Shown: piece after piece, positions 1 through 5,946 of the stretch
How the letters are laid out: the number at the start of each line of letters is the position of its first letter
Position numbering within the stretch: the stretch's first letter is position 1
Assembly (NCBI GenBank): GCA_934462775.1
Contig: CAKSIR010000110.1
Location: 1 to 7,818, forward strand
DNA: 7,818 bases
Direction: 5' to 3'
From: an uncultured Ruminiclostridium sp.
Lineage (GTDB): Bacteria > Bacillota > Clostridia > Oscillospirales > Ruminococcaceae
The notes under the pieces: model-generated
The model's database searches: none
Seen by the model: the letters and a program-made list of their open reading frames with translations, nothing else
What the model was told of the DNA's origin: nothing
Program-made: the position numbers and the translations under genes

Positions 1-15
1 AATAACTAAACACAA

Positions 16-55
16 CAAGAGCAGTACCGTTTGTAACAGTGCTGCTCTTGATTTT
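16..55 (+). terminator. Strong hairpin, possible intrinsic terminator before the first gene
   Basis: Arms 16-27 and 39-50 pair over 12 base pairs with a single G-U, closing an 11-base loop, and a short T-run (52-55) follows. Stop codons at 3-5 and 7-9 would suit the end of an upstream gene, so a terminator for that gene is the simplest reading. The T-run is short, so termination may be weak. The hairpin ends only 13 bases before the ATG of the next gene, so it could also affect initiation there or shape transcript ends inside a larger operon. The pairing is seen directly; the function is inferred. Confidence 0.45.
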
Positions 56-63
56 ACATTGAG

Positions 64-1338
64 ATGGATATTGTTGAAGAAAAAATCGCGCCGAAAAGGG
101 CGGAACGCACCGCCGACACCGACTGCGCAGAGCAAATCGCCGCCGAATACATCGCCCCGGCAATGTGCGGCTTTGTGGATTACATACTGAAAACCGCCGC
201 CGAAAACGGCGTGAAAACCCTGTACTTCCTTGCGAGGGACGGCTATCTTATGCAGAAAATCGCCGAAAAGCTTGCGGCGAAAAGAGAATACGGGCTGAAG
301 CTGCGCTATCTGTACTGCTCCCGCGCGTCACTGCGGTTAAGCGCGATCGGCATAATGCCCCGCAGCGAGGTGTACGGTCTTTTCCTCATGAGCGGCGTCA
401 GCGTGACCCCGAAGGCTCTCCTTGACCGCCTGTTTCTTACTGCGGAGCAGCGTGGCGAAATCTACCGCGACATCGGCTTCACCGCCGATGAAAACGCACT
501 GCTCAGCAAATCCGAGCTTGGAGCGCTGACCGAAAGGCTGAAAAACAGCACAGCCTACAACCGCGCCCTTGACCGAATAGGCGCCGAGCGCCGCCCCGCC
601 TGCGCCGAATATCTGCGGAACAGTATCAATCTGAATGAGAAATTCGCCTTTGCGGACAGCGGCTGGACAGGCTCGGTGCAGCACACGCTGCGGCTGCTCC
701 TTGAAAGCGTCGGCTATACCGAACGGCTCAGCGGCTACTATTTCGGGCTGTACAACCGGCAGAACCCCGCCGACGGGGACTACTTCACCTACGCTTTCAG
801 CAAAAACCGCTCCGTAATCGGCGCCGCAAGGTTCAACAACCACCTGTTCGAGGCGATTTGCTCCGCTCCCGAGGGCATGACCGTGGGATACGAGCAGAGG
901 GACGGTAAGGCTGTTCCCGTCCTTGACGAAAAAGGCGGCTTAAACAGCGCAAACCCCTTTATAAAGGCAATGGGGCAGGAAATAGTCCGCTTTGCGGAAA
1001 GGGAATACGATTATTCCGAAAGTAATAAACAGGCAAACCTAAACAAACTGTATAGTCTTATGTACAAGCCGCCACACAGATTTGCGGAGCATTGCAGCAG
1101 CCTTTACTTCTCGGACGACATTTCCGAGGAGCGCCGTTTCCCCATTGCGGAGGAGCTGACGGAAAAGCAGCTTAAAGGGCTGATACTGCCGCTGAGAATG
1201 TACCGCAAGCTGATTAGGGCGGATTCGGCGGCGCGGCCTGTTTTCTGGCCCTACGGGTCGGTGGTTCTGTCGGGAAAGGGCGGCTTTTATCGGCTTAACT
1301 CGCTGCTTTGGGAGATATTATGGGTGCTGAAAAAATAA
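64..1338 (+). CDS. Stand-alone DxGWxGS-module protein (HAD-lacking relative of COG5610-type proteins), polysaccharide locus
   Basis: A 424-residue soluble protein with no signal peptide or membrane segment. Residues ~20-275 match the C-terminal half of the 677-residue protein encoded two genes downstream. Shared landmarks are LARDG (56-60), a Ser-Arg pair (86-87), the D-x-G-W-x-G-S motif (198-204) and an F-E...S-x-P stretch (262-269). In COG5610-type proteins of glycan loci this module normally follows an N-terminal HAD domain, which is absent here. Residues ~280-424 have no clear counterpart. The activity is unknown; conserved Arg, Asp, Ser and Trp suggest an enzyme acting on a sugar or lipid-linked intermediate, but that is inference. 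ATG 64 is the first possible start after an in-frame stop at 49-51, yet no good ribosome site precedes it. The end overlaps the glycosyltransferase gene by 19 bases, implying co-transcription and translational coupling. Confidence 0.8.
   Translation: MDIVEEKIAPKRAERTADTDCAEQIAAEYIAPAMCGFVDYILKTAAENGVKTLYFLARDGYLMQKIAEKLAAKREYGLKLRYLYCSRASLRLSAIGIMPRSEVYGLFLMSGVSVTPKALLDRLFLTAEQRGEIYRDIGFTADENALLSKSELGALTERLKNSTAYNRALDRIGAERRPACAEYLRNSINLNEKFAFADSGWTGSVQHTLRLLLESVGYTERLSGYYFGLYNRQNPADGDYFTYAFSKNRSVIGAARFNNHLFEAICSAPEGMTVGYEQRDGKAVPVLDEKGGLNSANPFIKAMGQEIVRFAEREYDYSESNKQANLNKLYSLMYKPPHRFAEHCSSLYFSDDISEERRFPIAEELTEKQLKGLILPLRMYRKLIRADSAARPVFWPYGSVVLSGKGGFYRLNSLLWEILWVLKK
1310..1314 (+). promoter_or_regulatory. 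Ribosome binding site that sets the glycosyltransferase start
   Basis: GGGAG lies inside the end of the upstream gene, five bases before ATG 1320. A TTG at 1308 is in frame but would leave no site in front of it, so ATG 1320 is preferred. Confidence 0.7.
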
Positions 1339-2132
1339 CGGTTTCGGTAATAATGAGCGTTTACAAAAACTCCGAGCAGGAGATAGTCCGCGCCGTGAAG
1401 TCGGTTCTGGAGCAGGATTACGGCGATTTCGAGTTCGTGATAATGAACGACGGCTCGGGGGAATATGTGGACGGAATAATCGCAGGCTTTGACGACCCGC
1501 GCATTGTGTACCTTTCCGAAAAGGAAAACCACGGGCTGTCCTACTGCCTTAACAAATGCATTGAGCAAAGCCGCGGCGAGCTGCTTATCCGTCAGGACGC
1601 GGACGACTACTCGCTGCCGGGGCGCTTTTCCGCCATTGTCAGGGCTTACGGGGACGGAGGCTGCGGCATTATCTCCAGCAACATACTGCTTTTCGACGAA
1701 AACGGAGTGTGGGGAAAGCGGGACTACCCCGAAAAGCCCGCAAGGGAGGATTTCCTCTTTGCGATTCCCTTTATGCACGGCGCCTGCGCGCTGAAAAGGC
1801 AGGCGGTGATTGACGCGGGAATGTACAGCCTTGAGAAAAAGGCGCAGCGCTGCGAGGACTACGCCCTTTTCATGAAAATGTACAGCATGGGCTGCGAGGG
1901 GTACACGATAAAGGAGCGGCTTTACGCCTTTCAGGAAAGCGAAAAAACGGTAAAGCGCCGCTCCTACCGTGAAAAAATCCAGCAGGTCGCAGTAAAGGCG
2001 GAGGGCTTTAAGCAGCTTGGACTGTACCCGAAAGGGATAATTTATCTTGCAAAGCCGCTGATAGTGGGGCTGATTCCGCAAAGGCTGCTTGCAAGGCTGA
2101 AGGACAGGCACTATAACCGACGGAGTATCTGA
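1320..2132 (+). CDS. Family 2 glycosyltransferase (GT-A fold), EpsE/WcaA-like
   Basis: From ATG 1320 the product is 270 residues, the usual size for a short capsule-type GT2 enzyme. The N-terminus carries the nucleotide-binding start VSVIMSVYKN (8-17), then the NDGS turn (43-46), the metal-binding DAD (93-95) in RQDADDYS, an acceptor-side HG (153-154) and the E-D pair (179-180) where GT2 enzymes place the catalytic base. It should transfer a sugar from a nucleotide-sugar donor to a growing glycan at the inner membrane face. The basic, partly amphipathic C-terminus (~240-270) may help it sit at the membrane; no full membrane span is evident. Donor and acceptor cannot be read from sequence. It overlaps the gene before it by 19 bases, and the next gene starts two bases after its stop. 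Confidence 0.93.
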   Translation: MGAEKITVSVIMSVYKNSEQEIVRAVKSVLEQDYGDFEFVIMNDGSGEYVDGIIAGFDDPRIVYLSEKENHGLSYCLNKCIEQSRGELLIRQDADDYSLPGRFSAIVRAYGDGGCGIISSNILLFDENGVWGKRDYPEKPAREDFLFAIPFMHGACALKRQAVIDAGMYSLEKKAQRCEDYALFMKMYSMGCEGYTIKERLYAFQESEKTVKRRSYREKIQQVAVKAEGFKQLGLYPKGIIYLAKPLIVGLIPQRLLARLKDRHYNRRSI

Positions 2133-2134
2133 AA

Positions 2135-4168
2135 ATGTCAATAAAGGAATCAATGTACAACCTGCTTGTCAGGCGGAAACCCACAATTAAATACCACTAC
2201 GAGTCCTACGTTGACCTGCTGAAGAAAAACCACAGCCGAAACCGTTTCAAAACGTGGCTCACCCTGCTGGGAATGAACTTTTCCTACTATGCCTTGGGGG
2301 ACAAAAAGCTTGAGCGCTACGATGAAAGCCTGCGCCACAAGCCCTACTCAAAGGGCGCGGAATCCGCTCTTTACAACAACATTCCCCCTGAGGAGCTTGC
2401 AGAGCGGCTTGAAAAATACGACGTGGTTTCCTTCGACATATTCGACACGCTGATTTTGCGCCCCTTTGTGCGCCCTACCGACCTGTTTTACATCGTGGGC
2501 GAAAAGCTTGGCTATCTTGATTTTGTCAATCTCCGCACGGAAACGGAGCGGCAGTGCCGCCTTGAAAGCAAAAAAAATGGCGGTTCAGCCGAAATCGACA
2601 TAAAGGACATTTACCGCCGCGCCGAAAGGTATCTCGGAATCCCCGCCGCCGAGGGAATAAGGGCGGAGGCTGAAACCGAGCTTGACCTTTGCTTTGCAAA
2701 CCCGTACATGAAGCAGGTTTACGACCTGTTGCAAAAGGCGGGAAAATGCGTTATAATTACCTCGGATATGTATCTCCTGCGGGAGCATATCGAGGCGATA
2801 CTCCGTAAAAACGGCTTCGTTGGCTATGACAGGCTGTACCTGTCCAACGAGCTGAAAAAATCCAAAACCGAGGGCAGCGTATACGAGCTTATAAAGGCTG
2901 ATTACAGCGGAAAAACCGTTATCCATGTGGGGGACAATATGCAGTCGGACGCGGAAATGCCCAAAAAGTACGGCATTGAGTCTTTCCACTACATGAACGT
3001 GAACCACGCAGGTGTTCTTTACCGACCTACCGATATGTCCGCCATGGTTTGCTCCGCGTACTGCGGAATTGTGGACGCTCGCTTTCATTCGGGCGCGGGA
3101 AAATACTCCATGCTGTACGAATACGGCTACGCCTGTGCGGGAATTGCGGTGCTTGGCTACTGCCGCTATATACACGGCATTGCGGAGCGTAAGGGCATTG
3201 ACAAGGTGCTTTTCCTTGCCCGCGACGGGGACATTCTGAAGCAGGTTTACGACAAAATGTACCCCGAAAGCAGAACGGAGTATGTTTACTGGTCCCGTTT
3301 TGCGGCGGCAAAGCTGGGATTCGGCTATTACAGGAGCGACTACATAAGGCGGTTTGTCACCCACAAGGAAAATCAGGGCATAACCGTTGAAAAGGCAGTC
3401 CTCGACACAGGCGCGGAGGGGCTGCTCGAAAAAATCACCCTGCCTCTTGACGCGGAGCTTACGGAGAAAAACGGCGAACAGCTTGCGGAGGAGCTTTGCA
3501 ATAACAGCCAAGCTATACTTGACGCGTACAAGGACGAGCGGGCGGCGGCAAGGCTGTACTTTGAGGAGATACTCAAGGACTGCAAAACCGCTTTGGCAGT
3601 GGACGTGGGCTGGGCAGGCAGCGGCGCGGTAATCATGAATCACCTTGTGACAAGGGAATACGGCATACCGTGCAGGATTTACGCCGCAATCGCAGGCGCG
3701 AACGGCAAGGGCTGCTACGAAAGCTCCATAAGCGAAAGCTTTATGCAAAGCGGCGAAATGTTCTCCTACTGCTTTTCTCAGCGGGAGAATTACGACAATT
3801 TCAAGTTCCACAGCGCAGCCTCGGGACACAACATCTTCTTCGAGATGATGTTAGGCTCTCCCACTCCCCAGTTCAAGGGCTTCGGACTGAGGGACGGCGG
3901 CTATGAGCTGAAATTCTTTGAAAGGGACGGCGGCAGCGACAGCGTGACCCTTGAAATACACCGCGGAATAAAGGACTTTGTAAGGGACTACTGCGCCGCA
4001 TTTGAAAAATACCCCTATATGCTCGACATAAGCGGCAGCGACGCATACGCGCCGTTCAAGCACGCCGCAGAGAATAACTGCGAATATCTCAGGGCGGTGC
4101 TTGGAAATTACTGCTTTGACGCAATGGTAGGCGGCGACAACAAAAAAACGATAAACAAACAGATTTAA
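2135..4168 (+). CDS. HAD-domain plus DxGWxGS-module protein (COG5610-type), polysaccharide biosynthesis
   Basis: A 677-residue soluble two-domain protein. Residues ~95-285 form a HAD domain with all four motifs: I, FDIFDTL with nucleophile candidate D101; II, ITSDMY with S210; III, KK-S-K around 241-244; IV, VGDNMQSD with D267 and D272. The position two residues after D101, normally Asp and the acid/base in HAD phosphatases, is Phe103, so ordinary phosphatase chemistry is uncertain. Residues ~325-577 form the second module: LARDG (361-365), W-S-R (386-388), D-x-G-W-x-G-S (490-496) and FFE...SP (568-576), shared with the first gene of the cluster. Residues 1-94 and ~580-677 are unassigned. Proteins of this architecture occur in glycan loci, but their reaction is not established to my knowledge. 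GGAG at 2122-2125 sits nine bases before the ATG. The exporter permease follows nine bases after the stop. Confidence 0.88.
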   Translation: MSIKESMYNLLVRRKPTIKYHYESYVDLLKKNHSRNRFKTWLTLLGMNFSYYALGDKKLERYDESLRHKPYSKGAESALYNNIPPEELAERLEKYDVVSFDIFDTLILRPFVRPTDLFYIVGEKLGYLDFVNLRTETERQCRLESKKNGGSAEIDIKDIYRRAERYLGIPAAEGIRAEAETELDLCFANPYMKQVYDLLQKAGKCVIITSDMYLLREHIEAILRKNGFVGYDRLYLSNELKKSKTEGSVYELIKADYSGKTVIHVGDNMQSDAEMPKKYGIESFHYMNVNHAGVLYRPTDMSAMVCSAYCGIVDARFHSGAGKYSMLYEYGYACAGIAVLGYCRYIHGIAERKGIDKVLFLARDGDILKQVYDKMYPESRTEYVYWSRFAAAKLGFGYYRSDYIRRFVTHKENQGITVEKAVLDTGAEGLLEKITLPLDAELTEKNGEQLAEELCNNSQAILDAYKDERAAARLYFEEILKDCKTALAVDVGWAGSGAVIMNHLVTREYGIPCRIYAAIAGANGKGCYESSISESFMQSGEMFSYCFSQRENYDNFKFHSAASGHNIFFEMMLGSPTPQFKGFGLRDGGYELKFFERDGGSDSVTLEIHRGIKDFVRDYCAAFEKYPYMLDISGSDAYAPFKHAAENNCEYLRAVLGNYCFDAMVGGDNKKTINKQI

Positions 4169-4177
4169 GGAGAAAAC

Positions 4178-4957
4178 GTGAGTAACAAGGAAAACGGCAG
4201 CATATTCAAATACCTTTCCTTTACGAAAGAAATCGTAAAGCGCGACATAAAGAAAAAATACTATAAATCCGCTCTGGGCATTGTGTGGACGGTGCTTAAT
4301 CCGCTGCTTTCAATGCTGGTAATGGCGTTCGTTTTCTCGGCGCTTTTTAAGAGAAACATTGACAACTACCCTGTATACCTCCTTTGCGGACAGCTTGTGT
4401 TCAGCTTTATTTCGGGAGCGGGCAGGCTCGGAATGGATTCGATAATCGGCAGCGCCGACCTTATAAGGCAGCTTTACATTCCCAAATATGTATTCGTCTT
4501 TTCAAAGGTAGTGCAGTCGCTGGTGGATCTGATGTTCTCCATGATAGCGCTGTTTATAGTAATGCTTATGACTGGCGCGCCGATAACGCCGTATTTGCTG
4601 CTGCTTCCGCTGCTGCTGGCGCTGATGTTTGCCTTTGCAATGGGCCTTGCCCTTATTCTTGCAACCTACGGCACGTTTTTCCGCGACATAAACCACCTTT
4701 ACGGAATTGCAACCACCCTCTGGATGTGGCTCTCGGCGATTTTCTATCCTACAAGCATACTTGGAGTTGAGTATCAGTTCGTGTTCGACATCAACCCCGC
4801 CTATCAGTACATTTACTTCATGCGGTGCATTGTCCACGAGGGAGTAATGCCGCCCGAAAAGACCTTGCTGATAACGGCGGCGTATGCTGTTATCACCTTG
4901 CTGATGGGGATTTTCACCTTTAAGGAAAACGAAAACAAGTTTATGCTTTATATTTAA
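4178..4957 (+). CDS. ABC-2 type polysaccharide/teichoic acid export permease (Wzm/TagG class)
   Basis: A 259-residue membrane protein of the size typical for this class. The cytosolic N-terminus has the amphipathic, basic stretch preceding YKSALGIVWTVLNPL (29-43), common in TagG/Wzm/KpsM permeases. About six membrane segments can be placed near 33-56, 64-82, 110-132, 138-163, 178-196 and 229-247. FFRDI (167-171) before the fifth segment is another family hallmark. It should form a dimeric channel that moves a lipid-linked glycan across the cytoplasmic membrane, powered by the ATPase encoded next. The start is GTG 4178, fixed by AAGGAG at 4167-4172, which overlaps the previous stop codon. The gap to the ATPase gene is 17 bases, consistent with one operon. 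The exported polymer is not identifiable; assigning tagG, wzm or kpsM would need phylogeny. Confidence 0.95.
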   Translation: MSNKENGSIFKYLSFTKEIVKRDIKKKYYKSALGIVWTVLNPLLSMLVMAFVFSALFKRNIDNYPVYLLCGQLVFSFISGAGRLGMDSIIGSADLIRQLYIPKYVFVFSKVVQSLVDLMFSMIALFIVMLMTGAPITPYLLLLPLLLALMFAFAMGLALILATYGTFFRDINHLYGIATTLWMWLSAIFYPTSILGVEYQFVFDINPAYQYIYFMRCIVHEGVMPPEKTLLITAAYAVITLLMGIFTFKENENKFMLYI

Positions 4958-4974
4958 AGGAAGGGAATTTAGCA

Positions 4975-5718
4975 ATGAGCGAATTTGCCGTAAAAGCGGA
5001 AAACGTTTCGATGATGTTCAACCTGAGCCGCGAAAAAGAGGAGCGGTTCAAGGAATACGTTATAAATATGGTAAGGGGCAAGCTGTTTTTCGATGAGTTC
5101 TGGGCGCTGAGGGACGTTAGCTTTGACGTGAAAAAGGGCGATTCCCTCGGCATTGTAGGCACAAACGGCGCAGGAAAAACCACGCTTCTGAAGCTTATTT
5201 CTGGGATTATTAAGCCCACAAGCGGCAAGCTTGTTACCGAGGGCTCAATCGCGCCGCTTTTCGCTATGGGAACAGGCTTTGACAACTCCCTGTCCGCCCG
5301 CGAGAATATCTACCTTGTAGGCTCCATGCACGGCCATACAAGGGAGTACATGAAAAAGCGCTTTGACGAAATCATCGACTTTGCGGAGCTGGAGGACTTT
5401 GTGGACGTTCCCGTGCGGAATTTCTCGTCGGGTATGCGTTCAAGGCTCGCCTTTGCGATAAGCACCCTTGTACGCGCCGACATACTTATCGCGGACGAGG
5501 TTTTGTCGGTAGGCGACGCAAAATTCCGCAAAAAGAGCGAGGAGCGAATGGACAAAATGAGGGAAAACGGCGTGACCATCTTCCTTGTTTCCCATTCCTC
5601 GGCGCAGGTGAGAAAGGTGTGCAGGAGAGCGCTTTGGCTGGATCACGGACAGGTGAAGATGATAGGACCGTCCGAGGAGGTCTGCGGCCTTTACGACAGC
5701 TACTGCAAGGAAGAATAA
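4975..5718 (+). CDS. ABC transporter ATPase for polysaccharide/teichoic acid export (Wzt/TagH class, short form)
   Basis: A 247-residue cytosolic nucleotide-binding protein, partner of the permease just upstream. Visible motifs are Walker A GTNGAGKTT (62-70), a FAMGTGFDNSLSARENI segment (96-112) typical of Wzt/TagH in place of a standard Q-loop, the signature SSGMRSRLAF (151-160), Walker B ILIADE with D174 and E175, the D-loop SVGD (178-181) and the switch His207 in LVSHS. The protein ends right after the ATPase domain. It lacks the C-terminal carbohydrate-binding domain of long Wzt proteins such as those of O8/O9a antigens, so recognition of a modified polymer end through such a domain is unlikely. 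The purine-rich AAGGAAGGG upstream supports ATG 4975. No intrinsic terminator is evident in the ~25 bases after the stop, so transcripts may run into the hisS leader and meet its attenuator. Confidence 0.95.
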   Translation: MSEFAVKAENVSMMFNLSREKEERFKEYVINMVRGKLFFDEFWALRDVSFDVKKGDSLGIVGTNGAGKTTLLKLISGIIKPTSGKLVTEGSIAPLFAMGTGFDNSLSARENIYLVGSMHGHTREYMKKRFDEIIDFAELEDFVDVPVRNFSSGMRSRLAFAISTLVRADILIADEVLSVGDAKFRKKSEERMDKMRENGVTIFLVSHSSAQVRKVCRRALWLDHGQVKMIGPSEEVCGLYDSYCKEE

Positions 5719-5743
5719 AAAGGTTCGCCCGCAGGTCATACAC

Positions 5744-5772
5744 TTGACAAACCTCTCTGTAAGTGATATTAT
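5744..5772 (+). promoter_or_regulatory. Sigma-A promoter of the his leader/hisS unit
   Basis: A perfect -35 box TTGACA (5744-5749) and a -10 box TATTAT (5767-5772) are separated by 17 bases, the optimal spacing. Transcription should start near 5779, about 23 bases before the leader peptide ATG. This is the only consensus-quality promoter I see in the window and it makes hisS independent of the polysaccharide operon. Confidence 0.88.
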
Positions 5773-5801
5773 AGCATTATAAATTATCAGCGGGGTTTGT
5801 T

Positions 5802-5834
5802 ATGAATACATTTTTTCATCATCACCATATCTGA
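5802..5834 (+). CDS. Histidine leader peptide MNTFFHHHHI (attenuator peptide)
   Basis: A ten-codon ORF: ATG AAT ACA TTT TTT CAT CAT CAC CAT ATC TGA. It holds four consecutive His codons (5817-5828) using both synonymous codons. GGGG at 5792-5795, six bases before the ATG, can act as ribosome site, and the consensus promoter lies just upstream. It precedes a perfect intrinsic terminator and then a histidyl-tRNA synthetase gene. A run of the cognate amino acid ahead of a terminator is the hallmark of ribosome-mediated attenuation, as in the his operon leaders of enterobacteria. The peptide itself probably has no function; a ribosome stalling at His codons when charged tRNA-His is scarce would be the sensor. 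Coding is seen directly; translation and role are inferred. Confidence 0.82.
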   Translation: MNTFFHHHHI

Positions 5835-5911
5835 ACCGGCAATCGTTCCTCAGGGCATGATTGCTTTTTGTGGTTGTGCCGATGATGATTTACTCACGGT
5901 GCGGCCGTGAG
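5816..5911 (+). promoter_or_regulatory. Histidine-responsive transcription attenuator: competing leader RNA folds
   Basis: Three mutually linked pairings can be drawn. First, a sequestering helix: the His-codon region 5816-5823 with 5881-5888 (8 pairs), continued by 5837-5841 with 5877-5881 (only base 5881 is contested). Second, an antiterminator: 5872-5881 with 5897-5906, ten pairs of which four are G-U, extendable by weak pairs to 5867-5911. Third, the terminator stem 5892-5899/5905-5912. The antiterminator shares bases with both the sequestering helix and both terminator arms. With enough charged tRNA-His the ribosome clears the leader, the first helix holds the antiterminator strand and the terminator forms. 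With scarce charged tRNA-His the stalled ribosome covers 5816-5840, freeing 5872-5881 to break the terminator. A further hairpin (5838-5845/5858-5865) may act as a pause site. No T-box core motif was found. The folding is hand-drawn, not computed. Confidence 0.7.
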
Positions 5912-5918
5912 TTTTTTT
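5892..5918 (+). terminator. Intrinsic terminator of the hisS attenuator
   Basis: An 8-base-pair perfect stem, ACTCACGG (5892-5899) with CCGTGAGT (5905-5912), closes a five-base loop and is followed by a run of seven T (5912-5918). It lies between the leader peptide and the hisS start, 28 bases before the ATG, so it must be bypassed for hisS expression. Confidence 0.92.
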
Positions 5919-5934
5919 ATAGCATTTTTTATTG

Positions 5935-5940
5935 AAAGGA
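5935..5940 (+). promoter_or_regulatory. Ribosome binding site that sets the hisS start
   Basis: AAAGGA ends six bases before ATG 5947. An in-frame TTG at 5932 lies at the edge of this site and is therefore not the start. The product begins MRKQTLKGTADYLP, the usual N-terminus of histidyl-tRNA synthetases. Confidence 0.85.
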
Positions 5941-5946
5941 TACAAC

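Noticed and set aside
1308..1319. TTG start for the glycosyltransferase
   Set aside because: The GGGAG ribosome site overlaps this codon and is well spaced for ATG 1320.
1287..2153. Minus-strand ORF of 288 codons opposite the glycosyltransferase
   Set aside because: The plus strand has all GT2 motifs, a ribosome site and operon spacing; the minus-strand product has no recognisable domain.
2585..3829. Long minus-strand ORF of 414 codons opposite the HAD-module gene
   Set aside because: It lies entirely opposite a plus-strand gene with clear domain motifs and shows no recognisable domain; it is a by-product of GC-rich codon use.
5719..5743. Intrinsic terminator for the polysaccharide operon
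   Set aside because: Only weak four- to five-base pairings can be drawn and no T-run follows, so no terminator is called.
5811..5831. The four-His run as a cloning His-tag or vector artefact
   Set aside because: It has only four His codons, sits in a native ten-codon ORF behind a consensus promoter, its bases pair with the downstream leader strand, and it precedes a HisRS gene.
5779..5946. T-box riboswitch upstream of hisS
   Set aside because: The conserved T-box core that pairs with the tRNA acceptor end was not found, and the His-rich leader ORF with competing helices explains the terminator better.
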